Made by a program: the position numbers and the translations under genes
Notes under the pieces: generated by a model
Databases searched by the model: none
The model's input: the letters and a program-made list of their open reading frames with translations, nothing else
Told to the model about the DNA's origin: nothing
Source: Microbulbifer pacificus
GTDB taxonomy: Bacteria > Pseudomonadota > Gammaproteobacteria > Pseudomonadales > Cellvibrionaceae
Direction of reading: 5' to 3'
Length of the DNA stretch: 64,000 nucleotides
Assembly (NCBI RefSeq): GCF_002959965.1
Contig: NZ_PREV01000026.1
Span: 2,115,501 to 2,179,500, forward strand
Shown here: positions 45,651-55,311 of the stretch, one piece after another
Numbering within the stretch: the stretch's first letter is position 1
Layout: the number at the start of each line of letters is the position of its first letter

Positions 45651-47627
45651 ATGCGTTTCATTCCCCGCCCGGAAGTCTTCGCGAGTGTGCTGCTTGGAGC
45701 GGCGATCGCTCTGAGTGCTGTTGCTGCAGAAAAACCCAAGCCCGCAAGCGACGCCACAAAGCGTGCGAATGATGCGCTGCTGCAGGAGCTGCCCTTTGCG
45801 GATAAAACCGCATTTGAACAGGCACATAAGGGATTCATCGCGCCACTGCCCGGCGCCCTGATCAAAGGTAAACAGGGCAATGTGATATGGAACCCTGACC
45901 AATACAGCTTTATCAAGGAAGGTGACGCCGCGCCGGATACGGTTAACCCCAGTCTGTGGCGGCAGTCTCAGCTCATCAATATTTCCGGGCTGTTCGAAGT
46001 TACGGATGGCATCTATCAGGTGCGCAACCAGGACCTCTCGAACATGACCATCGTCGAGGGAAAATCCGGTCTCACCATTATGGATCCGCTGATTTCCGCG
46101 GAAACTGCCAAGGTCGCATTGGATCTGTACTATCAGCATCGACCGAAAAAGCCGGTGGTAGCGGTGATTTATACCCATAGCCATGTGGACCACTACGGTG
46201 GTGTGCGCGGTGTGGTAGACGAAGCGGATGTGAAATCCGGCAAGGTAAAAATATACGCGCCGGTCGGCTTTCTCGATGCCGCGGTTGCCGAGAACGTGAT
46301 GGCGGGTACGGCCATGAGCCGTCGCGCCAGCTATATGTACGGCAACCTTTTGCCGCCAGATCCCAAGGGCCAGGTTGGTGCCGGCCTCGGTACCACCACC
46401 TCCGCCGGTACGGTGACATTGATCCCGCCCACCGACATCATTGAGAAAACAGGCGAAACCCGCACCATTGACGGGTTAACCTACGAATTTCTGTATGCAC
46501 CCGGCTCTGAAGCGCCCTCGGAAATGCTTTTCTATATAAAAGAGAAAAAGGCATTGAATACCGCCGAGGACTCTACGCATACCTTGCACAACACCTATTC
46601 CCTGCGCGGCGCGAAGATTCGCGACCCGCTGGTGTGGTCCAAGTACCTGAACCAGGCATTGGATATGTGGGGCGACGAGGCGCAGGTGATGTTTGCCATA
46701 CACCACTGGCCGGTATGGGGCAATAAAGAACTGAATACGCATATTGGCCTGCAACGGGATATGTACCGCTATATCAACGATGAGACTCTGCGGCTCGCCA
46801 ACCAGGGTTACACCATGGTGGAAATCGCGGAGCAGATTCAGTTGCCTGAAGCCATCGACAAACACTTTTCCAACCGCGGCTATTACGGTTCCGTCAATCA
46901 CGATGTAAAGGCAACCTATGTTCTGTATCTCGGTTGGTTTATCGGCAACCCCGCCACACTGCATGAACTGACGCCGGTCGACGCTTCCAAGCGCTATGTG
47001 GAAATGATGGGTGGTGTAGATGCGTTGCTGAAAAAGGCAAAAACCTATTACGACAAGGGAGACTTTCGCTGGGTGGCGCAGGTGGTGAACCACGCGGTAT
47101 TTGCCGAGCCGGGTAATCAGGCGGCAAAAAACCTGCAGGCGGATGCCCTTGAGCAGCTCGGCTATCAGGCGGAAAGTGGTCCCTGGCGTAACTTCTACCT
47201 GACCGGCGCGCAGGAGTTACGCAACGGTGTCGCCAAGCTGCCGACACCCGACACAGCCAGTCCGGACACCGTGCGCGCCATGGATCTGGATCTGTTTTTT
47301 GATTACCTGGCCATGCGACTCAATGGCCCCAAAGCCGCGGGAAAACATATCGTCATCAATATGGACTTCACCGACACCGGCGAGAAGTATCTTCTGGAGA
47401 TGGTTCATGGCGTACTCAACCATACGCCAAAGCGGCAGGCAAAAGGCGCGGATGCGACCTTGCAGTTATCGCGGGATACATTGAACAACATCGTGTTGCA
47501 GCAGACCACGATGAAAGATGCTATCGACAGCGGAAAAATAAAGGTGAGTGGCAGCGCGGCAAAGGTAAACGAGTTGATGTCTTATATGGACAATTTTGAA
47601 TTCTGGTTCAATATCGTTACGCCATAG
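45651..47627 (+). CDS. sdsA: SdsA-type linear primary alkylsulfatase
   Basis: 658 residues with a signal peptide ending AVAA. It is a metallo-beta-lactamase-fold hydrolase that cleaves alkyl sulfate esters, such as dodecyl sulfate, to alcohol and sulfate. The zinc motif H-x-H-x-D-H is at 176-181 (THSHVDHYGG); further ligand regions are APSEMLF and HHWPVWG. The middle dimerisation region and a C-terminal SCP2-like lipid-binding domain (~540-658) match the SdsA1/YjcS layout and length. It may serve the fatty-acid ligase cluster at 50-61 kb, but that link is only suggested by proximity. Confidence 0.94.
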   Translation: MRFIPRPEVFASVLLGAAIALSAVAAEKPKPASDATKRANDALLQELPFADKTAFEQAHKGFIAPLPGALIKGKQGNVIWNPDQYSFIKEGDAAPDTVNPSLWRQSQLINISGLFEVTDGIYQVRNQDLSNMTIVEGKSGLTIMDPLISAETAKVALDLYYQHRPKKPVVAVIYTHSHVDHYGGVRGVVDEADVKSGKVKIYAPVGFLDAAVAENVMAGTAMSRRASYMYGNLLPPDPKGQVGAGLGTTTSAGTVTLIPPTDIIEKTGETRTIDGLTYEFLYAPGSEAPSEMLFYIKEKKALNTAEDSTHTLHNTYSLRGAKIRDPLVWSKYLNQALDMWGDEAQVMFAIHHWPVWGNKELNTHIGLQRDMYRYINDETLRLANQGYTMVEIAEQIQLPEAIDKHFSNRGYYGSVNHDVKATYVLYLGWFIGNPATLHELTPVDASKRYVEMMGGVDALLKKAKTYYDKGDFRWVAQVVNHAVFAEPGNQAAKNLQADALEQLGYQAESGPWRNFYLTGAQELRNGVAKLPTPDTASPDTVRAMDLDLFFDYLAMRLNGPKAAGKHIVINMDFTDTGEKYLLEMVHGVLNHTPKRQAKGADATLQLSRDTLNNIVLQQTTMKDAIDSGKIKVSGSAAKVNELMSYMDNFEFWFNIVTP

Positions 47628-47758
47628 CTTTTGGGGGGCTGGCATGGGTACATTCCGTGCCAGTGTCTACCGCGTTAGAAGTTTCATCGGATGTAAAGCA
47701 GACGTAATTGTCTACGCGAGTTTCTGGAGGAATTCCGGTGCCCACCTAAAATCCATGG

Positions 47759-48778
47759 GTGAAACAGATAATACGAAATGGAACTTCGTTACTGTGGCCG
47801 GGCCGCGCCTGCTGGGTTCGTTGGATGGGCGTATTTGGACTCGCCATCGGTATCACCCCGGCGGTTGCGGGCAGTCTGTCCCTGCAACTGGAAAACGACT
47901 CTTTTGATGGCGCCAGCGATGCGGATTACACCCAGGGCCTGCGCTTGTCGTACACGTCGGATTCCGCCCCAGGTTGGATGACCTCGCTCCTTCCCGACCG
48001 CTACCGGGAGCGAGAGCTTCGCGCGCAGTATATTCTCGGTCAGGCTATTTTTACCCCCTACGAAATTTTTGAGGCAGAGCTGCTGGAGTACGATCGGCCC
48101 TATGCCGGCTGGCTGTACCTGGGGGCGGGGCTACATTCGGTAAACCTGATGCCCGAATCGCGACTGGCGGTCGCCGAACGCTTTGAAGTCACTGTCGGTA
48201 TAGTCGGCCCATCTTCCGGTGCGGAATCCGCACAGCGTTCATTTCATCGCGTTCTGCAAACCTACGACGTAAACGGTTGGGATAACCAGCTGAAGGACGA
48301 AGCGACGCTGATGCTGAGTTATGCGCGCAAGTGGGCGCATATCCAGCCCCTGGGAGAATCCGGGCTGAATGTCGAATTGTCCGGAACCCTCGGTGGCAAC
48401 CTCGGCAATGTGAATACTCAACTGATGTCGGGAGTTGGCCTGCGTGTTGGCCGCGATCTGTTTTCCAGTGTGGGTGTGAATGCGCTGGCACCTGCCACGG
48501 CGGCGCCAGACGGTGGCATGGGAAGTGATGCCGGCTGGTATCTTTTTTCCGATTTCCAGGTGCGTTTTGTAAACCGGGATATCTTCCTCGACGGCAATTC
48601 CTTCAAGGAAAGCCACAGTGTGGAGAAAGAACCCTGGGTGGGTGAATGGCGGATGGGTCTGGTATTTTCAACCGGTCCCCTGCACTGGAGTCTCTACCAC
48701 GCGCGGCGTTCCCAGGAGTTCGTTGACCAGTACGCGGATGTGCAGTTTTCCGGCATTGGGCTCAGTGTATCGTTTTAA
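47759..48778 (+). CDS. lpxR: LpxR-like outer-membrane lipid A 3'-O-deacylase (DUF2219)
   Basis: 339 residues. A hydrophobic leader (VFGLAIGITPAVAG) precedes a 12-strand barrel-like sequence. The family start SLSLQLENDSFDG holds the Asn-Asp pair, and ADYTQGLRLSYTS follows. RPYAGWLYLGAGLHSVN and GWDNQLKDEATLMLSYAR are also typical. LpxR enzymes remove an acyl chain from lipid A. The start is uncertain: GTG 47759 is the first after an in-frame stop, has a weak ribosome site and gives a long N-region. ATG 47825 is another choice but lacks positive charges. Confidence 0.88.
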   Translation: MKQIIRNGTSLLWPGRACWVRWMGVFGLAIGITPAVAGSLSLQLENDSFDGASDADYTQGLRLSYTSDSAPGWMTSLLPDRYRERELRAQYILGQAIFTPYEIFEAELLEYDRPYAGWLYLGAGLHSVNLMPESRLAVAERFEVTVGIVGPSSGAESAQRSFHRVLQTYDVNGWDNQLKDEATLMLSYARKWAHIQPLGESGLNVELSGTLGGNLGNVNTQLMSGVGLRVGRDLFSSVGVNALAPATAAPDGGMGSDAGWYLFSDFQVRFVNRDIFLDGNSFKESHSVEKEPWVGEWRMGLVFSTGPLHWSLYHARRSQEFVDQYADVQFSGIGLSVSF

Positions 48779-48865
48779 GATTTTTTGACTTGGCCGATGC
48801 GGACGCACTACTGCATCATAAACCCGTCAGGGGTGAGTCTTCGCCGTGTTCCGCAGTCGATAACT

Positions 48866-49876
48866 TCAGTTTTTAAAGGCTCCATGCTCAGCGCGCCAGC
48901 GTGCGGGTGAGACGCCAAACTGGCTGGAAAACCAGCGAGTAAATGAACTCGCCACGGAATAACCGAGCATATCGGAAATTCGCCCCAGGGAATAATTCGG
49001 GTTTTCCATATAGTGAAGCACCAGGTTGCGGCGCACATCGTTGATCAGGTCGGAAAACGAATCACCACTGTCCTCGAGACGGCGCTGCAGTGTGCGCACG
49101 TTCATACCTAGAGCCTGGGAAATCTGCTCGATATTGGCATGTCCCATGGGCAGAAAAAGATAAATCGCCTGGCGTACTTCCTGCGCAAACGGTTGCTGTT
49201 TGGAGCCGGGCAGCGACGAAATAAAAGTCTCCGCGTATTTCGCCATGGCCGGATCGGCATTGGGGTTGGGGAAATCAAGATCCGCCGCCGGGCACACGAT
49301 TCCATTGAAATCCGCACCAAATTCAATTTTGCAGTTGAATATGCGCTTGTGCAGTTGAAGGTCGGGCGGTGCACCGTGGGTGAAGTTGACGCTCACCGGG
49401 TGCCAGTGGCTGCCGAGCAGCGCGCCGCACAGTCGATACAGCACACCGATGGCAAATTCCGTCGCCTGTCGGGAAGGTCGCGACGCCCCGGTGACCACCT
49501 CCTCGCGAATGACCACTACCTTACCGGCATCCTCGATGTGCATGATCAGGGCGTCATTCATCAGATGCCGATACTTCATGGTGGTATGCAGTGCATCGCG
49601 CAACGTCTGCAGGTGTGGCAGCAGCAGGCTGATGGCACCAAAATCCGATAACTGGCGCACCTCTGCCAGGCGCAGTCCAAAGCTGGGACAGTGACTTTCG
49701 CTGGCTGAAATTTCCAGAAGCTCCACCACCGCGTCCGCGGAAATACGGCTGTCCGTCTGTGCGATCATCGCCGCACTCAAACCCACCTGATGCAGCAGGC
49801 GCGCGGGGTTCAGCCCCAGATGCTGAGCCAGTTCTCCATAGTTGTTCAGTACCGCGGCACGAATCTGGCTCGTCAT
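48866..49876 (-). CDS. AraC-family transcriptional regulator
   Basis: 336 residues. An N-terminal arabinose-binding-type domain (~20-205) precedes a C-terminal AraC helix-turn-helix (~235-330). It has NIEQISQALGMNVRTLQRRLEDSGDSFSDLINDVRR and SLGRISDMLGYSVASSFTRWFSSQFGVSPARWR. Relatives such as OruR/ArgR-like regulators control catabolic genes. It is divergent from the quinone oxidoreductase and the long cluster after it, with a 167-base gap, so it is the likely activator of that cluster. It is convergent with lpxR. Confidence 0.93.
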   Translation of the reverse strand: MTSQIRAAVLNNYGELAQHLGLNPARLLHQVGLSAAMIAQTDSRISADAVVELLEISASESHCPSFGLRLAEVRQLSDFGAISLLLPHLQTLRDALHTTMKYRHLMNDALIMHIEDAGKVVVIREEVVTGASRPSRQATEFAIGVLYRLCGALLGSHWHPVSVNFTHGAPPDLQLHKRIFNCKIEFGADFNGIVCPAADLDFPNPNADPAMAKYAETFISSLPGSKQQPFAQEVRQAIYLFLPMGHANIEQISQALGMNVRTLQRRLEDSGDSFSDLINDVRRNLVLHYMENPNYSLGRISDMLGYSVASSFTRWFSSQFGVSPARWRAEHGAFKN

Positions 49877-50043
49877 CGGTATTCCCCTATCGCTCTCGTC
49901 ATTATTCTAGTGTGTCATGAAAAGAAAAGTATATGTCGTTCAGGGTGAAGATGGGGAGGGGGGGAAGGCATACAGTTGGTCTGTGACAGGTAACCGCCGC
50001 CTTTTATCGGTGGAACGTGCTGACAGAAACAGGAGAACAAGGC

Positions 50044-51024
50044 ATGGCCAAGGCAGTTCGCTTTTATGAATCCGGAGGCCCGGAAGTGCTGCGACTCGAA
50101 GACGTCGAGGTCGGAGAGCCGGGGCCGGGAGAGGTGCGGCTGCGCCATGTGGCCGTGGGCCTGAATTACGCCGATACCTATTTCCGCAACGGCACCTACC
50201 CCATTCCGCTGCCCAATGGTATCGGTGTGGAAGCCGCCGGTGTGGTGACGCAGGTGGGCGCAGACGTGACCAATGTGGCGGTGGGTGACCGTGTTACCTA
50301 CACCGGTTTTATCAATACGCTGGGCGCCTATGCCACCGAGCGTCTGATACCCGCGGCACCACTGATCAAACTGCCGGAAACCATCGGTTTTGAAACCGCT
50401 GCGGCGATGACCATGCGAGGGCTTACGTCCGCGTACCTGATGCGCCGCATTCACGACTTCAAGGCCGGCGATACCGTGCTGCTGCACGCCGCCGCGGGTG
50501 GTGTGGGCCTGATTGTTTCCCAGTGGGCAAAACTGCTGGGGGTGCGTGTGATCGGCACGGTTTCCTCCGACGCCAAGGCGGAGGTGGCGCTGGCCCACGG
50601 ATGCGATCATGTGATCAATTACAGCCGTGAGGATGTTGTCAGCAGTGTGCGTGACCTGACTGGAGGTCGTGGTGTCGATGTGGTGTTCGACAGCGTCGGC
50701 AAGGACACTTTCATGTCGTCGCTGGATTCGCTCAAACGCCGTGGCCTGATGGTCTGTGTCGGCACGGCGTCCGGCACCATTCCGCCGTTTGATCCGCAAT
50801 TGCTGGCGATGAAGGGGTCTCTGTATATGACCCGTCCGGCGCTGGCGGATTACATTGCCGATCCCGCGGAAAAGGCGGAACTGGCGGGTGAGTTGTTTGA
50901 TCACGTGGCCAACGGGCGTATCAAAATTGAAATCCACCAGCACTACGCGTTGCAAGACGCCGTGCAGGCGCACCGTGATCTGGAAGCGCGCAAGACCACC
51001 GGCTCTTCGATTTTTGTTATCTGA
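50044..51024 (+). CDS. qor: Quinone oxidoreductase (zinc-free MDR family)
   Basis: 326 residues. It is an NADPH-dependent medium-chain reductase without the zinc ligands. GLNYADTYFRNGTYP, the nucleotide loop HAAAGGVGLIVSQWAKLLG and GGRGVDVVFDSVG are all typical of Qor. It reduces quinones or enones. ATG 50044 follows AGGAG; the frame from 50017 is longer but without a ribosome site. It is the first gene of the presumed catabolic cluster, and the next start is ten bases after its stop. Confidence 0.92.
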   Translation: MAKAVRFYESGGPEVLRLEDVEVGEPGPGEVRLRHVAVGLNYADTYFRNGTYPIPLPNGIGVEAAGVVTQVGADVTNVAVGDRVTYTGFINTLGAYATERLIPAAPLIKLPETIGFETAAAMTMRGLTSAYLMRRIHDFKAGDTVLLHAAAGGVGLIVSQWAKLLGVRVIGTVSSDAKAEVALAHGCDHVINYSREDVVSSVRDLTGGRGVDVVFDSVGKDTFMSSLDSLKRRGLMVCVGTASGTIPPFDPQLLAMKGSLYMTRPALADYIADPAEKAELAGELFDHVANGRIKIEIHQHYALQDAVQAHRDLEARKTTGSSIFVI

Positions 51025-51034
51025 GGTGCAGACC

Positions 51035-51883
51035 ATGCGAGTAGAACAGCTGACCTGCAGTATCGGCGCCGAGCTATCGGGCGTAAATCTGGCGGATGCC
51101 ATACACGACGACGCCCTGTTCGACGATATCCGCGCGCTGCTCGTTACGCACAAAGTGCTGTTCCTGCGCGACCAGAATTTTTCCCGTGCGGAGCATGTGG
51201 CGTTTGCCGAGCGATTCGGTCCGCTGGAAGACCACCCCGTAGCGGGGTCCGACCCGGAGCACCCGGGGCTGGTGCGTATCTACAAAAGTCCGGAGCAGCC
51301 GGCGGACCGCTACGAGAACGCGTGGCACACCGACGCCACCTGGCGTGAAGCGCCGCCGTTTGGTTGCGTGCTGCGGTGTGTCGAATGCCCGCCGGTGGGC
51401 GGCGACACCATGTGGGCAAATATGGTGAAAGCCTATGAAATGTTGCCGCACCATGTGAAAGAGCAGATTGCCGATCTGCGTGCGCGCCATTCCATTGAGG
51501 CGTCGTTCGGTGCCGCCATGCCGCTGGAAAAGCGCCTTGCGCTGAAAGCACAATTTCCCGATGCGGAGCATCCGGTGGTGCGGACGCATCCGGATACCGG
51601 AGAAAAAATTCTGTTCGTCAATGCGTTTACCACGCATTTCACCAACTACCACACACCGCAACGGGTGCGCTTTGGTCAGGATGCCAATCCGGGCGCCGCG
51701 GAGCTTCTGCGTTACCTGATCAGCCAGGCATATATCCCGGAATTTCAGGTGCGCTGGCGCTGGCAGCCCAATAGCGTGGCAATCTGGGACAACCGCAGCA
51801 CCCAGCACTACGCGGTAATGGATTATCCCGCGTGTCATCGCAAGATGGAGCGCGCCGGCATTGTCGGCGACAAGCCCTATTAA
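51035..51883 (+). CDS. TauD/TfdA-family alpha-ketoglutarate-dependent dioxygenase
   Basis: 282 residues. A non-heme iron dioxygenase with the facial triad visible: H98-x-D100 in NAWHTDATWRE and H258 in RSTQHYAVMDYP, plus arginines (R269, R273) that bind ketoglutarate in the family. Known members oxidise taurine, alkyl sulfate esters, 2,4-D or gamma-butyrobetaine, often to release a hetero-group. ATG 51035 follows GAGG; the frame open from 50855 overlaps qor and is not used. The substrate is unknown. Confidence 0.93.
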   Translation: MRVEQLTCSIGAELSGVNLADAIHDDALFDDIRALLVTHKVLFLRDQNFSRAEHVAFAERFGPLEDHPVAGSDPEHPGLVRIYKSPEQPADRYENAWHTDATWREAPPFGCVLRCVECPPVGGDTMWANMVKAYEMLPHHVKEQIADLRARHSIEASFGAAMPLEKRLALKAQFPDAEHPVVRTHPDTGEKILFVNAFTTHFTNYHTPQRVRFGQDANPGAAELLRYLISQAYIPEFQVRWRWQPNSVAIWDNRSTQHYAVMDYPACHRKMERAGIVGDKPY

Positions 51884-51924
51884 TTTTTCAATAAAAATAA
51901 TTCACGACTGATGAGGAAAAGATC

Positions 51925-52980
51925 ATGCAATTTCTAGACGATTCCCTGCACCCGCAAAACCAGGACAAGGTGGTCATCACCGTTGCACCCTATGGTCCCG
52001 AGTGGATGCCGGAAGATTTTCCGGAAGATATTCCGGTCACGATGGAAGAGCAGATCCAGAAGGCCGTGGATTGTTATGAAGCTGGTGCAACGGTTCTTCA
52101 CCTGCACGTGCGCGAACTCGATGGCAAGGGCTCAAAGCGACTGTCCAAATTCAACGAGTTGATCGCCGGTGTCCGCGAAGCGGTGCCGGATATGATCATC
52201 CAGGTGGGCGGTTCCATTTCCTTTGCGCCGGAAGATGATGGCCAGCAGGCCAAATGGCTGTCGGACGACACCCGCCATATGCTGGCGGAGCTGACGCCGA
52301 AGCCGGATCAGGTAACGGTGGCCATCAACACCGTGCAGATGAACATCACCGAATTGATGGCGGAAGATGAAGTGGCCGGCACCAGTATCTGCGATCCCGC
52401 ATACTGGGAAGCCTACCGCGAAATGACCGTGCCGGCCGGTCCGGGCTGGGTGGAGGAACACCTGAAGCGCCTGCAGGCGGCGAAAATCCAGCCGCACTTC
52501 CAGCTCACCGGCATGCACTCGCTGGAAACCCTGGAGCGCATGGTGCGCCGCGGTGTTTATCGCGGCCCGCTGAACCTGACCTGGGTCGGTATCGGCGGCG
52601 GCTTTGACGGCCCCAATCCCTACAATTTCATGGAGTTCATTCGCCGTGCGCCGGATGGTGCCTGCCTGACCCTGGAATCCCTGATGAAGAACGTGTTGCC
52701 GATCAACACCGTAGCCATGGCTCTCGGGTTGCACCCGCGCTGTGGTATCGAGGATACCCTGATCGACCAGCACGGCAATCGCATGACGTCGGTGGCGCAA
52801 ATCCAGCAGCTGGTACGCATCGCCAACGAACTTGGTCGCGAAGTGGCGAATGGCCAGGAAGCCCGTGAAATTTACCGCATCGGTACCTGGTACAAAGACG
52901 CCAATGAAACACTGGCCGCGCACGGTATGGCGCCAAACCGTAAACTGGGCCAGAAGAACGTGCCGCTGCGCGCGTTCTGA
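51925..52980 (+). CDS. BKACE-family (DUF849) beta-keto acid cleavage enzyme
   Basis: 351 residues, longer than most family members (about 270-310). BKACE enzymes condense a beta-keto acid with acetyl-CoA and cleave it to acetoacetate plus a CoA ester; Kce of lysine fermentation and the dehydrocarnitine enzyme are examples. HLHVRELDGKG, with the zinc-binding H59-x-H61, and GIGGGFDGPNPYN are visible. The extra length includes an N-terminal proline- and acid-rich segment (WMPEDFPEDIP). It sits between the dioxygenase and a transporter, which suggests that the pathway passes through a beta-keto acid. Its precise substrate is unknown. Confidence 0.9.
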   Translation: MQFLDDSLHPQNQDKVVITVAPYGPEWMPEDFPEDIPVTMEEQIQKAVDCYEAGATVLHLHVRELDGKGSKRLSKFNELIAGVREAVPDMIIQVGGSISFAPEDDGQQAKWLSDDTRHMLAELTPKPDQVTVAINTVQMNITELMAEDEVAGTSICDPAYWEAYREMTVPAGPGWVEEHLKRLQAAKIQPHFQLTGMHSLETLERMVRRGVYRGPLNLTWVGIGGGFDGPNPYNFMEFIRRAPDGACLTLESLMKNVLPINTVAMALGLHPRCGIEDTLIDQHGNRMTSVAQIQQLVRIANELGREVANGQEAREIYRIGTWYKDANETLAAHGMAPNRKLGQKNVPLRAF

Positions 52981-53060
52981 TTCCTGCGCTGGTGGCGCAG
53001 GCCACCAGCGATTATTCCGTCCTGGGTAAGTTAATCGCCTGAGTCTGGTGAGGAATCTTT

Positions 53061-54344
53061 ATGGCCCACTATGCGCACGCCGATATTCCGGTGGTGGCGG
53101 TTTCCCGCCGCTATGCCTGGATCGTATTCGCGCTCACCTTTGGTCTGCTGATTTCCGACTATATGTCGCGGCAGGTGTTGAACGCGGTGTTTCCCCTGCT
53201 CAAAAACGAGTGGCACCTGAGCGATGCACAGCTCGGTTCTCTGTCGGGTATCGTTGCCCTGATGGTGGGGCTGCTGACGGTACCACTGTCGATGCTTGCA
53301 GACCGCTGGGGGCGGGTGAAGAGCCTGACCCTGATGGCCCTGTTGTGGAGTGTTGCCACGCTGGCCTGTGGTCTGTCGGAAAGTTTTGAGCAGATGTTCG
53401 CCGCACGTTTTTTCGTGGGCATTGGTGAGGCCGCCTATGGCAGTGTCGGCATTGCACTGGTGCTTTCGGTATTTCCTCCGAGTCTGCGCGCCACACTGAC
53501 CGGTGCGTTTATGGCCGGTGGCATGCTGGGCTCGGTAATGGGAATGGCGCTTGGCGGCGTCCTTGCGGAGCACCTGGGCTGGCGCTGGGCATTTGCCGGG
53601 ATGGCGATCTTCGGCATTATTCTGGCCTTGATTTATCCGGCACTGATCCGGGAAAAGAAGGTCATGGCACAGACACAGGTGCTGCGAAAACAGCGGCCGT
53701 CTCTGCGGGGCGTGATCAACAACAAGTCGGTACTGTGCGCCTACATGGGCAGCGGGCTGCAATTGTTTGTGGCCGCCTCGATGATGGCCTGGATTCCGAG
53801 TTTCATGAATCGCTCCTACCACATGGCTGCCGACAAGGCAGGTATCGCCGCTGCAGTCTTCGTACTGATCAGCGGTGCGGGGATGGTGATCTGTGGCATG
53901 CTGAGCGACCGATTGTGCCGCCAGCAGCCGGAGCGAAAAATCGTTCTGGCAATAATTTATTGTGTACTGTGCTGCGTATTACTCTGTACCGGCTTCCGGA
54001 TGACGCCGGGCGTGCCTCAGCTGGTTCTGATTGGTCTGGGCATGTTTCTGGTGGCGGGTACGACCGGTCCCTCCGGCGCTATGGTCGCCAATCTTACCCA
54101 TGCCGCCATTCACGGTACCGCCTTTGCAACACTCACTCTGGTAAACAACCTGCTGGGACTCGCGCCGGGCCCCTTCGTGACCGGCATACTCGCGGATCGG
54201 GTGGAGTTGGCGCAGGCGCTGGCACTGGTACCACTGGTGAGTCTGGCGGCGGCCTTTGTGTTCTATAACGCCAAGCGCCACTATCAGCGGGATATCGCGG
54301 GGGTTCACGCGCAAGCGGATGCCCGGGAGGCTATTCCGGCATGA
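53061..54344 (+). CDS. Major facilitator superfamily transporter
   Basis: 427 residues with 12 predicted membrane segments. The loop 2-3 motif is DRWGRVKSLTLMALLWS, and SDYMSRQVLNAVFP lies in helix 1 as in the anion:cation symporter or Spinster-like groups. It probably imports an organic acid or similar substrate across the inner membrane. Its stop overlaps the next start (ATGA at 54341-54344), which indicates one transcript. Confidence 0.92.
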   Translation: MAHYAHADIPVVAVSRRYAWIVFALTFGLLISDYMSRQVLNAVFPLLKNEWHLSDAQLGSLSGIVALMVGLLTVPLSMLADRWGRVKSLTLMALLWSVATLACGLSESFEQMFAARFFVGIGEAAYGSVGIALVLSVFPPSLRATLTGAFMAGGMLGSVMGMALGGVLAEHLGWRWAFAGMAIFGIILALIYPALIREKKVMAQTQVLRKQRPSLRGVINNKSVLCAYMGSGLQLFVAASMMAWIPSFMNRSYHMAADKAGIAAAVFVLISGAGMVICGMLSDRLCRQQPERKIVLAIIYCVLCCVLLCTGFRMTPGVPQLVLIGLGMFLVAGTTGPSGAMVANLTHAAIHGTAFATLTLVNNLLGLAPGPFVTGILADRVELAQALALVPLVSLAAAFVFYNAKRHYQRDIAGVHAQADAREAIPA

Positions 54345-54982
54345 ATACGCTGCGTATCGATGTCACCTTCGACTTTATCTGTCCCTGGTGCCTGATCGGA
54401 AAGCGGAATCTCGACAAGGCGATCCATGCACTGAAGATTGCTTTGCCGCAGATTGCCGTCGATGTGCGCTGGCATGGTGTGCAGCTGTTGCCGTTCCTGC
54501 CGGAGGACGGTGTGCCCTTTGCCGACTTTTATCGCCAGCGCCTCGGCAGTGATGAAGCGGTGCGACGGCGTCAGTCGGAGGTGATGGCCGCGGCCACCCA
54601 CGCGGGAGTCAATATTGATCTCACGAAAATTCCGCGTATGCCCAACACCAAAAATGCACATCGCCTTTTTGTTTGTGCCCAGCAAGTAGCCTCGAGCCAG
54701 GCGCAGATTGAACTCCTGCTTGAGCGTATGTTCGCCGCCTATTTCGTGACGGGCGAAGATCTGGGCGATTGCGCCACACTGCTTGCAATTGCCTCCTCTT
54801 GTGGCTTCCCCATCGAATCGCTTGAGGCCGGCTTGCACGACACCGGGGTATTCCGCTCTGTGGCTTCCGTGAACGGTGTACCGCATTTCAGTATCAATCA
54901 GTCCCTACAACTGGCAGGTGCACAACCGCCGGAAACCATCTACGCGGTGCTGCTTGAATTTCTCGAGGAAAGCCCGGCGTGA
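54341..54982 (+). CDS. DsbA-fold oxidoreductase/isomerase (FrnE or HCCA isomerase-like)
   Basis: 213 residues with a thioredoxin fold and a helical insertion. DFICPWCLIGKRNL carries a CPWC motif at residues 14-17 as in FrnE proteins. GVNGVPHF-type sequence (SVNGVPHFSINQSLQLAGAQ) at the end is the cis-proline region. It has no signal peptide, so it is cytoplasmic. Family members include polyketide FrnE and 2-hydroxychromene-2-carboxylate isomerase, which uses glutathione. It overlaps the genes on both sides by four bases. Confidence 0.88.
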   Translation: MNTLRIDVTFDFICPWCLIGKRNLDKAIHALKIALPQIAVDVRWHGVQLLPFLPEDGVPFADFYRQRLGSDEAVRRRQSEVMAAATHAGVNIDLTKIPRMPNTKNAHRLFVCAQQVASSQAQIELLLERMFAAYFVTGEDLGDCATLLAIASSCGFPIESLEAGLHDTGVFRSVASVNGVPHFSINQSLQLAGAQPPETIYAVLLEFLEESPA

Positions 54983-55311
54983 GTGCGGTCCCCGTGGGGC
55001 TTGTGGCCCAGTTTCCGCCGGGCAGTCGCTGGCTATTGAATGTGCGTGGACAAGACATCGCGCTGTTCAATGTTGATGGTCAGTTGTATGCCATTGACGA
55101 TCGCTGTCCCCATGCCGGTTCATCCCTGGTTTCCGGTCGTCTGGATGGGAAAGTCATTCAGTGTCTCGCACACGGTTTACGCTTCGACCTGGCCACCGGT
55201 GAATTCCGGCCCGGCAGCAAATTGTGTGTGGCTACCTATCCGGTGTCTGTCGTGCAAGGGCAGATTCTTGTCGACGTTTCAGCGTCCATTCATCGAGAGG
55301 CAAAAGAATGA
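54979..55311 (+). CDS. Rieske [2Fe-2S] ferredoxin
   Basis: 110 residues. A single Rieske domain with C43-x-H45 (DDRCPHAGSSL) and C62-x2-H65 (QCLAHGLRFD), the ligands of a 2Fe-2S cluster. Such proteins pass electrons to oxygenases. GTG 54979 overlaps the stop of the isomerase gene (GTGA), and its own stop overlaps the next start (ATGA). A terminal Rieske oxygenase is not nearby. TauD enzymes do not need it, so its electron partner is unclear. Confidence 0.93.
   Translation: MSAVPVGLVAQFPPGSRWLLNVRGQDIALFNVDGQLYAIDDRCPHAGSSLVSGRLDGKVIQCLAHGLRFDLATGEFRPGSKLCVATYPVSVVQGQILVDVSASIHREAKE

Noticed and set aside
45306..46193. 295-codon minus-strand frame across the alkylsulfatase start
   Set aside because: Most of it is antisense to the alkylsulfatase, and the remaining part has no recognisable domain.
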